From positions 4,152,306 through 4,216,305 of the forward strand of contig NW_027043829.1 of the NCBI RefSeq assembly GCF_037102585.1: a DNA stretch of 64,000 nucleotides, read 5' to 3'. Under the pieces are notes generated by a model, which saw only the letters and a program-made list of their open reading frames with translations, was not told where the DNA came from and ran no database searches. Positions 35,493-46,327 of this stretch are shown piece after piece (position 1 is the first letter of the stretch; each line of letters opens with the position of its first letter). A program made the translations under genes and the position numbers. This DNA is from Saccharomycopsis crataegensis (lineage: Eukaryota > Ascomycota > Saccharomycetes > Ascoideales > Saccharomycopsidaceae).

Positions 35493-37538
35493 ATGAGTCT
35501 GGTAGACAATGGATCAATAGAGTCTGTTTCTGAAAAGGCTTCTAGAATCCAATCGGCCAAGTCTTATCTTTTTACAACTCTTCTTAAGGACTTGCTTGGT
35601 CTTGGGCCTTCAATAATCATCTCCAAATTATACTCAAATGGAAGATTGACATTAAGAGAATTGTCTGCAAAGACCAAAATAGGAAAAAGAAAAGTTCAGG
35701 GGATTCTTGTTAAATTGATACAGTTGAAATGTGTTAAATATTTTGCCCCGTCAGGCTCTAAGAAACCTACCGTGAATTATTATGTCAACGAAGAGGGTTT
35801 GTTAATATTTTTATATTCAGGAGAAATAATTGCATCCATTAAGAAAAAATATAGTGATGATCTAATGGCAGAGATCATTCAAAACTTTTTGAACTACGGA
35901 AATTTGACTCTCTCTGACTATTTGAGCAATTTGGAGTCACATAAAAATGAGAATCAAAACAAAGAAAATCAAAACAAAGAAAAGGATGAGAACGGTCTGG
36001 AAAACCGAGACGAAGATGATAATGATGAAGACCTTGACGAAAAATCTGATATTGAGAAAAAATTCAACATCCTTATTCAAGACGGGTGGATAGTGCCTAT
36101 TAAATCAGATATTGAATTTCAAAATAAATATGATATTTACAGAGAATTGTACCAGAAGAATTATGCCAAATATCCAAAAGCCACCAGTATTAGTGAGATC
36201 AAAAGAAAGAAGGAGGTGAAGTATAGTACAGAGATTGATTTCAATAAACTTTTTGAATTCTCGAAAAAGGATATCTATGAATCTGATAACAGTTTCTTTA
36301 ACAAGGGTGCCAACACAATGTTTGGTTCAGATTCGTTCGGCTCAAGCAAAATTAAACAAGATCTTGCCTTCAAATTTTCTCTTGCAAGATTTTTTAAACA
36401 TATGAGAAGTGTTTGTCTCGTCAAGATTGTTAATCAAAGATTGGGCCCGGTGTCTTCGAAAGTCTTTGGTCTTGTGATGCAAAAGATTGAGAAAAATAGT
36501 CAAGATTGCTCTAAATTTGCTCTAGATTTTGCCGATGTTTATCTCAATCTTAATAGTAAGATGGAGAGCCAAGGAGACTCTACTATTATCGCTTCTTCAG
36601 ACATTCCTGCCAAAAGTTTACCGCAGTATTTATCATATGCAAAACTCGTTTTGGACGCCGAAAATTCAGTTTGCTTCACATTACAAGATATTGCTGCTTT
36701 GCTTAAAAAAAGAGAAGATATTGATTTAAGTAATAGTATCAAATTTAAAAGTGTCCATTCTAACAAGCGGAAAAATAGAGATAATCAAAATATGGGGCCA
36801 GCTACCAAGAAAATTAAACAAGAAAATGAAATTTTGGCGATGCAAGTGTTAAATGGTAATCATAATGATAGCGATGAAGAGGGTGATGAAAATACCGAAG
36901 ATATGGATGAAAAACATTCAGTTGGCGCATTATATCAACATTTGGAGCTAATGGCCAATTCTAGTATTCCATTCCTCAGAAGGAATCCGAATGGTGCTTA
37001 TTATGTCCCATTTTCTGAATTGATGTCTAAAACAAAGGAAATGAACTTCATGTATCTCGTCAAATCCGTTCTTGGACGTAATGAATTCAAGGTTTTGAAT
37101 TGTATTATCAAGTCCAAATTGATAGATGAAAAGGCTCTTATCAATCACACGCTTCTTAAAGACGATGATTTGCGTGTTTGTATTAATAGGTTATTTAAAC
37201 TTCAAGCGATTGAAGTCCAAGAAATTCCAAAGACCGTCGATCGTCAGGCAAATCGCTCAGCATTTGCTTATAGATTTAACAAGAAATTCAATACTCGCTT
37301 ACTTGAAAACAATTTACTTCATGAAATTTCTTTGATTTTCAATCATATTAATGAAACCAAGGAAAAAAATAAATTGCTATTAGGCAAGGCCAATAGAGAA
37401 GATATTAAAGGGAAAGAGGAGGATATGTTATTAACAAGTGAATTGAATCAATTGAAGTGGTTGAACGAAAATGAATTGAATTGTGTATCCAGAATTCATA
37501 GAGCAAGGAGTATTTGGGAAGTTTTTGCGATTTTTTGA
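35493..37538 (+). CDS. RPC82: RNA polymerase III subunit C82
   Basis: 681 residues (S. cerevisiae 654). Begins with the winged-helix domain typical of C82/RPC62 (AKSYLFTTLLKDLLGLGPSIIISKLYSNGRLTLRELS...), followed by further extended winged-helix repeats and an acidic low-complexity insert (about residues 150-190, EDDNDEDLDEKSD). The C-terminal YLVKSVLGRNEFKVLNCIIKSKLIDEKAL segment and the coiled C-terminus ending SIWEVFAIF are present. Role: with C34 and C31 forms the initiation subcomplex of Pol III in the nucleus. Codon 3 and one codon in the acidic insert are CTG, both in unconserved places. Convergent with SWI1. Confidence 0.92.
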   Translation: MSLVDNGSIESVSEKASRIQSAKSYLFTTLLKDLLGLGPSIIISKLYSNGRLTLRELSAKTKIGKRKVQGILVKLIQLKCVKYFAPSGSKKPTVNYYVNEEGLLIFLYSGEIIASIKKKYSDDLMAEIIQNFLNYGNLTLSDYLSNLESHKNENQNKENQNKEKDENGLENRDEDDNDEDLDEKSDIEKKFNILIQDGWIVPIKSDIEFQNKYDIYRELYQKNYAKYPKATSISEIKRKKEVKYSTEIDFNKLFEFSKKDIYESDNSFFNKGANTMFGSDSFGSSKIKQDLAFKFSLARFFKHMRSVCLVKIVNQRLGPVSSKVFGLVMQKIEKNSQDCSKFALDFADVYLNLNSKMESQGDSTIIASSDIPAKSLPQYLSYAKLVLDAENSVCFTLQDIAALLKKREDIDLSNSIKFKSVHSNKRKNRDNQNMGPATKKIKQENEILAMQVLNGNHNDSDEEGDENTEDMDEKHSVGALYQHLELMANSSIPFLRRNPNGAYYVPFSELMSKTKEMNFMYLVKSVLGRNEFKVLNCIIKSKLIDEKALINHTLLKDDDLRVCINRLFKLQAIEVQEIPKTVDRQANRSAFAYRFNKKFNTRLLENNLLHEISLIFNHINETKEKNKLLLGKANREDIKGKEEDMLLTSELNQLKWLNENELNCVSRIHRARSIWEVFAIF

Positions 37539-37787
37539 TAGACACTACAAGTGAGGATGGACCCCGTACATATTTGGAATGAAAATTAACAAGGCTGTTA
37601 TAATAACAATAATGGACTAACTATTGGTATATTTACATGTAGCTTATCTGCAGTAGAGAATATATTCGCAAAGAACACATAAAGATCAATAGCACGAGAA
37701 AAAAAAAGCATTCTATGCACCGAAACTATGGGAATGAAGTTTTGAAAAAAAAAAAAAAATAAAAAAAAAAAAAAAACTAACAGTATA

Positions 37788-40700
37788 TCAACCTTTATTG
37801 TCCTGAAATTTCAATAGGGAATCATTCAACTTCTTTGAATGACTTGCCAATTTTAAAACCTCCTTGAGAATGCTAGAATCAATATTTCCTGAAAGAATAG
37901 TCCCAAGGATTGCGTCATGCGTGGGAACAATCCGAGGCAACTTCGCCAATTGAATACAGTCTTCCTCATCAGATTTTCCAAGTGACACGCTCATATCAAT
38001 AAATTGGAAAACTTTTTCAAGGAGTAAATTGACAGTCATGAGTGACCTAGAAGCAATCAATGGAAGAAATTCTTTCCCTTTTTCAGCACGAATTGGTGTC
38101 ATCATAAGCCCAAGACGAATTAAGTTGCCACCAACCAACTCATGACTGGTAATCCACTCCAATGACACATTTTTGCTCACCCCGCTATGCACTGGAATCA
38201 TTTTGACCAACAAGTTTGCAGAGAGTAAACTTTGGATAATTATAGGGGTTTTTTCTTCAATCGCCAAAGTATCATAAGTGCTAGAAGGTAGGACACCCAT
38301 CATGTAGCCAAACATCTTAGTAACCAAAATACATGATTCAGGTTTTGTAGCCTCCTTAAACATATCTTTAATGTAAAATTCACTCAATTTATAGGCTAAA
38401 TTATCAGTTATTGATTCGTCGCCGATCGGTAGCCCCAAATTATTGAAAAAAGCATCATTGTCAATACTATCAAAGTCTTCGTCTACCTCAGTATCCTCTT
38501 CAATTCTTTTATTTTTACTAGGGAGTGGTTTGAATTGTACCACATCGCGCTGATAATTACCAGTTAGCACACACTTGATTAAAAGTCTGTTCTCGCGACT
38601 ATTGGCCAAGACTTTGGTGAACATATCGACGGCATAGCATTGATATTTTTCGAACAGTGGAATATATTCAGGCAAAAGATTCTTATTAATTTCACTTGGA
38701 TCTTTACTAGTACTACCTCCAAATTGTAAAGTCAATGCCACAATAAGCAAAGCATCGGTGAAATCATCAAGACGTAACAGGTGGCCAATATTCATAAGGG
38801 TTATCAAGCAGTCTTTGGTAATAGCCAATTTTCTTCTAGAGTAGACGAAAAATTCATCAAAGGCAAAGCACGCAAACAATAAGCTGAAAACAAATCTCTT
38901 GAACAAGCGATTGTCTTTAAGAAATGATTTATTAGACTCAATAAAACTAAAGTTTCTGGCAATCATAGAAATTGTAGTAATTTGATCAACCAACATAATT
39001 TGGTACTTTTCGGATGCTCGGATATTAACTTCGCTAAAAGTTTCGTCCATTTCCTCGTTGCATAACATAAGAAGGTCCATATAAGGAGGGAGCTTAAATT
39101 TTGTAATATGGGATTCGAATGAGTGATCTTTGAATTTTTCCAATCTATCATGTCTATAAATGTCTCTCTTTCGAGCATATCTTTTAAAAGTGTTGGGATT
39201 CAAGAAAGCATGGATTTCACCGGCCAATTTACCTTCAGTATGATCTTCAAAAACTGTCTCACTATTCAGCAGATTTTCACTTGGCACTTCAGCACCAGTG
39301 AAACTGTCAACGGTAATCACAACTTCTTTTTCATCTTTATGCTTTGAAACATATGATACAAACTCATCATCAATAGATGAAAAATAATATTTGTCATAAG
39401 GAGATATTTTGTAAACCTCATCAATAATAAAACTCTCTTGTTTAAAAATTCTTTTCTTCCTGTGATTAATACCTGAATCTGAATTCCAAGATTTTCTTTT
39501 TTTTGATCGTTCTTCATAAATCGATTCATCATATTTAACATTATCCTTGTTCAACTGATCGAACACAAGTTCATCAAGAATGGAAAGCCCAAGCTCGCTT
39601 AATCGATCTAAAAGCTCTTGGCATTCACTGATGGTAATGTCTATTCTAGGATCAGAGGTCATAACAAGTAACATATTCAAAACGTTGTTGACTTCGCTTA
39701 AAGAATAGCTTTGAAGAGACATCGTGAGTGCATGTATATCAAGGTTCCCTGTTTCCGGAGGAAACAAGTAATTTGGCTTCAAAGGTTCAAACTGATCTCC
39801 GATTGCTAGAAGTTTTTTTACTGATAATCCTGCATGATGCATACTCGTCGATCTCACCATAGGATCATATTTTCTGATAAACACAGGATCCTCTTTAGAA
39901 TATTCTGTCATTGAATCCACAGTCATATTTGCGGTGCTTGCCGATGGCGAACTTGGATTTGTATTAGAAGCACTAGATGGGGGTCTGAGGTTATAATTTG
40001 GAGGAATTTGTGGAGTGTTTGGATTAGACAATGTCTGAACAGAAGAAGGAGGGGGCATGGACTGAAATCCATTAGGAGAGGCTTGGATGTTTTGAGGAAA
40101 AGGATATACTTGCAGAGGCTGCGGTTGTTGTTGTCGCGGTTCCGATTGGGCTTGGAGCTGGTTTTGTTGGGGCTGATCTGGTTCTGGTTTAGATGGTTGA
40201 TTTTGCAGTTGAGGTTGATTCCTTTGATGCAATTCCATAATTTTTTCCTTTTTGTTCAGCTCCAATAGCTTTTGGCCTTCTGGGGTTTTCAAATATATAT
40301 CGAATTGCATGATATATTCCTGGTAAAAATTGAACAATTGCAAAGCAATTCGACTATGGTTTGGATTATTTGGAGAGCTCAAATTGAGGCGCATCGCAAC
40401 TATTTCCCATTGATTATTACTTGTGATCAGTTGGAAACCACCCATCTTATTGACAAGGAAGTACATTAGGAACAAATTGATAGGTTTATTGTCTATGAGA
40501 AACAGATTGGGGTTCACTTGTTTGTTTTGAGCTTTGAGGAAATCATGTAGAGTTTTCACGAAAAGGTCGGTTTGTATCTGGAGATTTTGTTTTTTTTGCG
40601 CGTCTGATATTTGGTAATTTTGTTGGTTATTTTGGGCCGAAGCTTCTAGAGGTTGAGCCGAAGACACACTATCATTGCAACTGAGAGGTGTGGTAGGGAG

Positions 40701-41069
40701 CGACGCAGAGTTATTACCAATATTGCTGCTCATATTTTGATGGGGTAGGTGCTGTTGGCCTGAAATACTATTCGGTGTTTGAGAGGGAGCCATTGGTGCT
40801 GTATTTTGTCGTTGCTGTGGCTGCTGTTGATTACTATTGGTAGTACCAGTATTGGCTGTATTGTTCGCATTATTATTCTGCTGGTGAGAGCGAATGAATT
40901 GCTGAGCTTGTTGACTCAATTGGGTTAATTCTGGATATATTAGCTGATTGGCCTGTTTGTTGCCTGAGGCATCATTTGCTCGTAGTTGCTCCTGGAGCTC
41001 TTTTATACGCTGGATCATTTGTTGAAAGCGCGCCATTTCTTTGGGATCCACATTGTTAGCGATATTCAT
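37788..41069 (-). CDS. SWI1: SWI/SNF chromatin-remodelling subunit SWI1 (ARID protein)
   Basis: 1093 residues (S. cerevisiae Swi1: 1314). The N-terminus is Gln/Asn-rich and disordered (1-160, and again about 280-390). Between them lies an ARID DNA-binding domain (about 162-275: FVKTLHDFLKAQNKQVNPNL..., NLFLMYFLVNKMGGFQLIT, NNQWEIVAMRLNL, FYQEYI). The C-terminal two thirds are alpha-helical (Swi1 C-terminal region) with a putative nuclear signal (RKKRIFK). Role: targeting and stability subunit of the SWI/SNF remodeller. The Q/N-rich N-terminus is of the type that forms the [SWI+] prion in S. cerevisiae; whether that holds here is unknown. Start ATG at 41069 gives MNIANNVDPKEMARFQ. Confidence 0.9.
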   Translation of the reverse strand: MNIANNVDPKEMARFQQMIQRIKELQEQLRANDASGNKQANQLIYPELTQLSQQAQQFIRSHQQNNNANNTANTGTTNSNQQQPQQRQNTAPMAPSQTPNSISGQQHLPHQNMSSNIGNNSASLPTTPLSCNDSVSSAQPLEASAQNNQQNYQISDAQKKQNLQIQTDLFVKTLHDFLKAQNKQVNPNLFLIDNKPINLFLMYFLVNKMGGFQLITSNNQWEIVAMRLNLSSPNNPNHSRIALQLFNFYQEYIMQFDIYLKTPEGQKLLELNKKEKIMELHQRNQPQLQNQPSKPEPDQPQQNQLQAQSEPRQQQPQPLQVYPFPQNIQASPNGFQSMPPPSSVQTLSNPNTPQIPPNYNLRPPSSASNTNPSSPSASTANMTVDSMTEYSKEDPVFIRKYDPMVRSTSMHHAGLSVKKLLAIGDQFEPLKPNYLFPPETGNLDIHALTMSLQSYSLSEVNNVLNMLLVMTSDPRIDITISECQELLDRLSELGLSILDELVFDQLNKDNVKYDESIYEERSKKRKSWNSDSGINHRKKRIFKQESFIIDEVYKISPYDKYYFSSIDDEFVSYVSKHKDEKEVVITVDSFTGAEVPSENLLNSETVFEDHTEGKLAGEIHAFLNPNTFKRYARKRDIYRHDRLEKFKDHSFESHITKFKLPPYMDLLMLCNEEMDETFSEVNIRASEKYQIMLVDQITTISMIARNFSFIESNKSFLKDNRLFKRFVFSLLFACFAFDEFFVYSRRKLAITKDCLITLMNIGHLLRLDDFTDALLIVALTLQFGGSTSKDPSEINKNLLPEYIPLFEKYQCYAVDMFTKVLANSRENRLLIKCVLTGNYQRDVVQFKPLPSKNKRIEEDTEVDEDFDSIDNDAFFNNLGLPIGDESITDNLAYKLSEFYIKDMFKEATKPESCILVTKMFGYMMGVLPSSTYDTLAIEEKTPIIIQSLLSANLLVKMIPVHSGVSKNVSLEWITSHELVGGNLIRLGLMMTPIRAEKGKEFLPLIASRSLMTVNLLLEKVFQFIDMSVSLGKSDEEDCIQLAKLPRIVPTHDAILGTILSGNIDSSILKEVLKLASHSKKLNDSLLKFQDNKG

Positions 41070-41667
41070 AGCGTCGGGGCACTTTGTTTATCGCTCAACG
41101 CAAAAAAACGTCTGTGTAGACTTTATTTAGAATTCGATTTCGCGTCGTTTTTTTTTTCTTCGCTTGTTTTGTTTTGTGTGTGTGTGTGTGTTTTTTCATT
41201 CAAGAAATATTACCCGCCCATACTCACAATTGACATATCCGGGTGATGCTGACAACCAATTATTATTATTTCATAATCAGCCTGTACAACGACCCAAGAT
41301 TGATGCATTGACAGCTACGGGGTTGAAAACATGGTTTCCAAAGACATGAACATAGGAACTTTGAGCTTACCTCTTGATCGCCAACTAATGCTGCGTTTTT
41401 TTGCTCCAGCTGTCAGGGGCAGGAGAGGGGGGAGGGGGGTGCGGATGCGGGTGCGGCAGACTGCACATGACCACAATGCAACCGACTTTCTCGGTATATA
41501 ATATATATAAATACGTTCTTTTGCTTCCTTTCGTTGCTTACCGAGGATATTTCTTGCACATTTGTTCTTTCTTTTCTTCCTCAATTTTTTCAAAATAGCC
41601 TCTGTTACAACTGGTTGCTCTCTATCCAACTCGAAATACCTAATACATCCATCTACTTTCAATAAAC
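41070..41667. other. divergent intergenic region SWI1 / SDR
   Basis: Contains an alternating (GT)n near 41175-41191, a G-rich patch (41415-41455) and a TATA-like AT tract (41497-41511) about 160 bp before the SDR gene ATG. No gene. Confidence 0.45.
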
Positions 41668-42507
41668 ATGGCTCGCACCGTTGCTAGAAACCTCGGCCCT
41701 TTGCCTAGACCAACTCCTGCTCCAAAAAGCAAAAATGTCCTCGATCTTTTCTCGCTCAAGGGAAAGTTTGCCTCGGTTACTGGCTCTTCCAGCGGCATTG
41801 GATTTGCTGTTGCCGAAGCATTCGCCCAAGCCGGCGCCGATGTTGCTATCTGGTACAATTCAAACCCAACTGCATTGAAAAAAGCTGATGATCTTGCCCA
41901 AAAATACAGCATCAAGGCCAAGGCTTATAAATGTAATATATCAGACGAAGCGGAGGTTGAAAAAACTATCAAGCAGCAGTTGGAAGACTTTGGTGGGAAA
42001 ATAGATATATTTGTTGCTAATGCTGGGGCAACCTCCCCGGGTGATGATGTCATTGATCAGGAATCCTCCGAGGGCTGGAAAAAGTTGCTCGACATTAATT
42101 TGAACGGGGTTTATTACGCTGCCAAAGTTGTCGGCAGATATTTCAAAAAACAGGGATTTGGCTCATTTGTGATAACTGCTTCGATCAGTGGGCACATTAT
42201 CAATGTTCCGCAGTCACAAACCGTTTACAATGTCTCGAAGGCTGCTGTCAAGCATTTGGCGAAATCGTTGGCCATCGAATGGTCGGGTTTCGCACGTGTT
42301 AATACCGTGAGCCCTGGTTACATCAGCACAGACATAACCAATTTTGCTGACAACTCGTTGAAGGAGAAGTGGTGGACCTTGACTCCCATGGGCCGGGAAG
42401 GCGCCACCCATGAATTGGTGGGGGCTTACTTGTACTTGGCCAGTGACGCCAGTACTTATACCACAGGGACGGACATTCTAGTCGATGGAGGTTACACATG
42501 TATCTAG
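41668..42507 (+). CDS. short-chain dehydrogenase/reductase, SOU1 (sorbose reductase)-like
   Basis: 279 residues, classical SDR. Cofactor motif TGSSSGIG (residues 38-45), NAG motif (FVANAGA), catalytic Ser in ITASISG, and YxxxK (Y187, K191). The opening block ...[24 protein letters not shown] and the ending [17 protein letters not shown] closely resemble Candida albicans Sou1/Sou2. Family role: NADPH-dependent reduction of L-sorbose or related ketoses/polyols. The real substrate here is unknown. Complete, no CTG codon seen. It is the last ordinary gene before the first transposon fragment. Confidence 0.88.
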   Translation: MARTVARNLGPLPRPTPAPKSKNVLDLFSLKGKFASVTGSSSGIGFAVAEAFAQAGADVAIWYNSNPTALKKADDLAQKYSIKAKAYKCNISDEAEVEKTIKQQLEDFGGKIDIFVANAGATSPGDDVIDQESSEGWKKLLDINLNGVYYAAKVVGRYFKKQGFGSFVITASISGHIINVPQSQTVYNVSKAAVKHLAKSLAIEWSGFARVNTVSPGYISTDITNFADNSLKEKWWTLTPMGREGATHELVGAYLYLASDASTYTTGTDILVDGGYTCI

Positions 42508-42987
42508 TATACAATGCATTTTTCTGAAGAAGTTGGAACAATTGTTTTTGTCGGACCTACCGCTACTGTGGTATATTAAGCTAGTCGATTCTTATTATAC
42601 GAATGATGATCAGCCTCTGTAAGCATGCATAGCTTATTGAAGATTGATGGTTGTGTGTATAGTTACAATACGGTGCCAGTAGTGTTTTACTACTAAGCAA
42701 CGATAAACGCACTTGTTGCTACGTTCAGTAGAGCTAATTGACAAGTTGTGTCTAACATTTTGGTTGAATAAAGATCTCATGGAGGCCCATTTTTTGTGGA
42801 TAATCTACCGCTTTTCATACTGGAGAAGGTCTCCGAAAAATTTGGCGAGTAAAAAATAATAACGAAGATCCCATCTTTGTATTAATACATATTGGAAATA
42901 ATTTGCTCCTGAATGTAAGCTCACGGCGCTTCATATTCTCACCGGTGAGAGAGAAAAAAAATAAAAAATAGTAGCGTTTGAATCATA
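42508..42987. other. intergenic before transposon fragment D
   Basis: AT-rich 3' flank of the SDR gene. No feature recognised. It ends at the TA (42986-42987) that abuts fragment D. Confidence 0.4.
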
Positions 42988-43317
42988 CAGTGTTTTCATT
43001 TTTTATTCGTACCAACCACCGGAAATGTTCATACCAGTGGCAAAAATTAATTCATACCGACCCCCGGTATTTTTCGTACCACCGTAGCGGGATTTATTCA
43101 GACCATCTAAGAAAAATAGTTCATACCAATGCAACTTTAACTATTCATACCAACAGGAAATAAAATTCATATCAATTCTTTTTTTTCTTTCATATGAATG
43201 GCTCTATAAGCCTCTTGGTTACTCAGTGTAATCAAATAATACTCATTTTTCCATAATTCTGTGCTACTTTCTACAAAGACGGATATCTGTAACAATATTA
43301 ATAGTAGCACGTGATTG
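42988..43317 (+). mobile_element. transposon fragment D: TIR end only (subfamily 2)
   Basis: A left end preceded by TA. It contains the complete TIR (CAGTGTTTTCATTTTTTATT start, TTCRTACC repeats) and continues in homology with copy B through the CACGTGATT box (43308-43316). It then stops matching, before the transposase gene. Interior wording (CTCTTGGTTACTCAGTGT) agrees with copy B, not A or C. A decayed or truncated copy, not mobile by itself. Confidence 0.85.
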
Positions 43318-45847
43318 AATGCGTAATAGTTTGAAATATAGAAGGATCAGAGTCATCTCGAGCTTTTCTTTTTCAAAAGGAAATTAGGCATGTCTCCCCA
43401 CCGCTTTGCTCAAAGTGAAAGTGCAGTTTACAGTGGCATTACAAGAAGTATATCAATCTCCATTGGCGCTTTTGGTTACAAAAAATCTCATCAGCCAGTG
43501 GAAACTCCACTATCTTCAATACTTTACAGTTCAAGAAATTTCCCATGTTTATTGTTCAAGAATATCAACTATTTAAATCATTGAAATGTTTCAAGCAAAC
43601 ACAAAGAAAAAAACGTTCGCTTTGTAATAATAATAGTCTCTCCCAGTAATATAGCTGCGTCCAGGGGGCTTTGTCTCCGGTCGAACTATATATGGAAGAC
43701 TTCTGTCCAGTACAAGTAAATATGTATAGTATGAATAAAAGTCACCTAATCTCATTTAACCAGACTCGCCCATAGCCATTACAATTATTCCTACCATTAT
43801 ATAACTATTATTATATTATCATTTACTGGAGAAATAATAACTATCTTGCATAACATAATAGTCGAGACTCTTTAGAGTAACATAGAGGCTGCCCTCCGTT
43901 ATTTACGTTAGCAAATGTAGTACTGGGCAAAGCAGGATGAAGTTTTTTTTGAGAGTATGCGAATGTTTACTTGTGTAAATTGTTGTGATCTAATGGGACC
44001 CACAGAAACATCTCTGCTGATAAGAGTAACTGACATGTTATCTTCTGCACTAGAATTAAATTTGTGTCTCATTAATAATTGTGTGATAGATTAGGTTTAA
44101 GCTTTTATATTCTCAACATCTCCGAGTAAAAGTCTAAAATTGTCGTTGTACTCTCTCTGCTTTATTTTTGAGTTATAAACCTTCAAGCAATATTTTACAT
44201 GATAAATTTATTTTACAAAGCCTCTTACTCAAATCTCACACCTGAAGAGCTACTTACTAAATACTCAATTGGTTTCTATTCAACTATTATTTCTATAACT
44301 TTCTACAAGTTCTGAAAAATGATCAAGCCTCTTCTCTTGTATTACACTTTATTTTTGTTATAAAATCTTCGTGCAATATTTACATACTCATACAATTAAT
44401 TGCATTTTATTTCAGTCGATCACCACTATTATTCAAAAAAATAGTAATATAAGACTTCCACTCTGTTGATTAGCATAAAATTCAACTACATTACAGCAGA
44501 GCATATCTCATCATAGATCATGATGGCTTGGATAGTGAGAAAATTAATTTTTTCAAAATCAGATTACAGTTTTCAAGAGTGAGAACAGCAACTTTTTGAA
44601 CTTTTCTCCATATCTAGTATATGAATTAGTCTTGGATGACGTCGATCTTTGGTGCTCTAAAAAACACGCTTTGTTTCTTGTATCACAAATAAGTAACTGG
44701 TTATCAAATTGAGGTTTTTGATAATGTGTAGTCTTTATAATACGAGTGTACTTCCATAGTAATTAGAGAACTCTCCTGGATCTATAATTTGCGATTTTTC
44801 AAGCAATCACAAGAGAGGGGTGGGGTGACTACATGCTGGGCAGAATAAAATAAGCTGTAACTACTCAACACAATGCTTGTGTGACAAAACAAAATGAGAT
44901 CTGTTTGGAGCAAGCATTTATTTTTCTACATTTGAAGAATATACACACACATATGTGTAAATTTAAAGATTTGTTATTCATGAGATACTTTTTTAAAATT
45001 TGTTTATTTCTATTTGCTATTTATCCATCGTTATCTGGATACAAGGAGCAACAACTTGAATTCTTTCACTTTTTTATCGGAATATTTCTATTTTTCACCC
45101 CACTGGATCGGACCTCATGATCTAAAGTACCAGCTCTATTAAATGTAGGGTGAACAAAATCATCAACTTTCTGTCTTGTTTAAACTCTTACTGTATATAA
45201 ATGCCAGTGGATTCTAACACAAAGAGAATTAGTTACAGTGTTACATAGAATGCATCAATTTCTTTGATAGATTGAGAGTTACCCAGGTCATGGGAGTGAC
45301 TATCCCTAATGGCTGGATTGGAAGTTGATTTGGTTACTAATTACATGACTATCTCGTGGCGTGGTTGGACTATAGTGATTTGTGGTTGCTACATGATCAA
45401 ATCGGGGAACTGGAAGTGACGTTCATCGCAGCCTGGGTTTATTTTCTCTGGGATTGCTCTTGCTCAATAAAACACTAGGTGCTCTCGCTTGTCACCATCG
45501 GTAGAATGTTATAGTTCTCCTATATTGTCGCTTAAAATAGTGCCAGAGGAAAAACATCATATTGTACACAATCCTTTCACTGTGATAGGTTGATCGCTTC
45601 CTTCTGTAGGTGTCGTTCGTAGTATTCTTGTAGTGTAGGTACTAATATAGTAGCCTTTTGATAAATAATCAAGCAAGTATGAATTCAATAAAGAATCATA
45701 AGATTACAAAAAATTTGCAGCGATAGCAATCAATCATCACATTATCTCTCTACAATCATCCATAAAATGTGAGTATCGTAATAGGTTCATCGAGTAATGC
45801 TATTGCTTTAGTTGACAATCTCCCATGTGAATACCTGATACTGTGCT
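43318..45847. other. 2.5-kb gene-free AT-rich region
   Basis: No ORF above 80 codons. The two longest (43390-43584 and 44881-45120) have random-looking translations. I see no TIR, LTR or tRNA. It probably consists of decayed insertions and intergenic filler next to fragment D and copy A. Confidence 0.45.
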
Positions 45848-45849
45848 TA

Positions 45850-46039
45850 CAGTGTTTTCATTTTTTATTCGTACCAACCACCGGAAATGTTCATACCAGT
45901 GGCAAAAAATAATTCATACCGACCCCCGGTATTTTTCGTACCACCGCAGCGGGATTTATTCAGACCATCTAAGAAAAATAGTTCATACTATTGCACTTTA
46001 ATTATTCATACCAACAGTATATAAAATTCATATTAATTC
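45850..46039 (+). repeat. copy A left TIR with iteron-like array
   Basis: Eight TTCRTACC-like motifs start at element positions 19, 41, 64, 86, 110, 133, 156 and 178 (spacing 22-24 bp). The last and the fifth are degenerate (TTCATATT, TCAGACC). Confidence 0.85.
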
Positions 46040-46327
46040 CTTTCTTTTTTTTATGTGACTAGCTCTATAAGCCTCTAAGCTACTCAGTTTAAACAAATTA
46101 TACTCATTTTTTCAATAATTCTGTGCTACTTTCTATAAAACCGGATATCTATAATAATATCAATAATATCACGTGATTACGGTTTTCAAGAAATGGGAAC
46201 GAATGTATGGTAGGAGCTGTTCTCCATTTAAGATGATGAATTCCCACTTTTGACATTCAATTCGGTCTTTATATGATCACCAGATTACTTACAAAAAAAG
46301 CATAAGATTTTACCATCAAAACTAAGT

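Noticed and set aside
44100-44400. Two similar stretches around TTATTTTTG...GCAATATTTTACAT
   Set aside because: Similarity is short and mostly AT composition; not enough to call a duplication.
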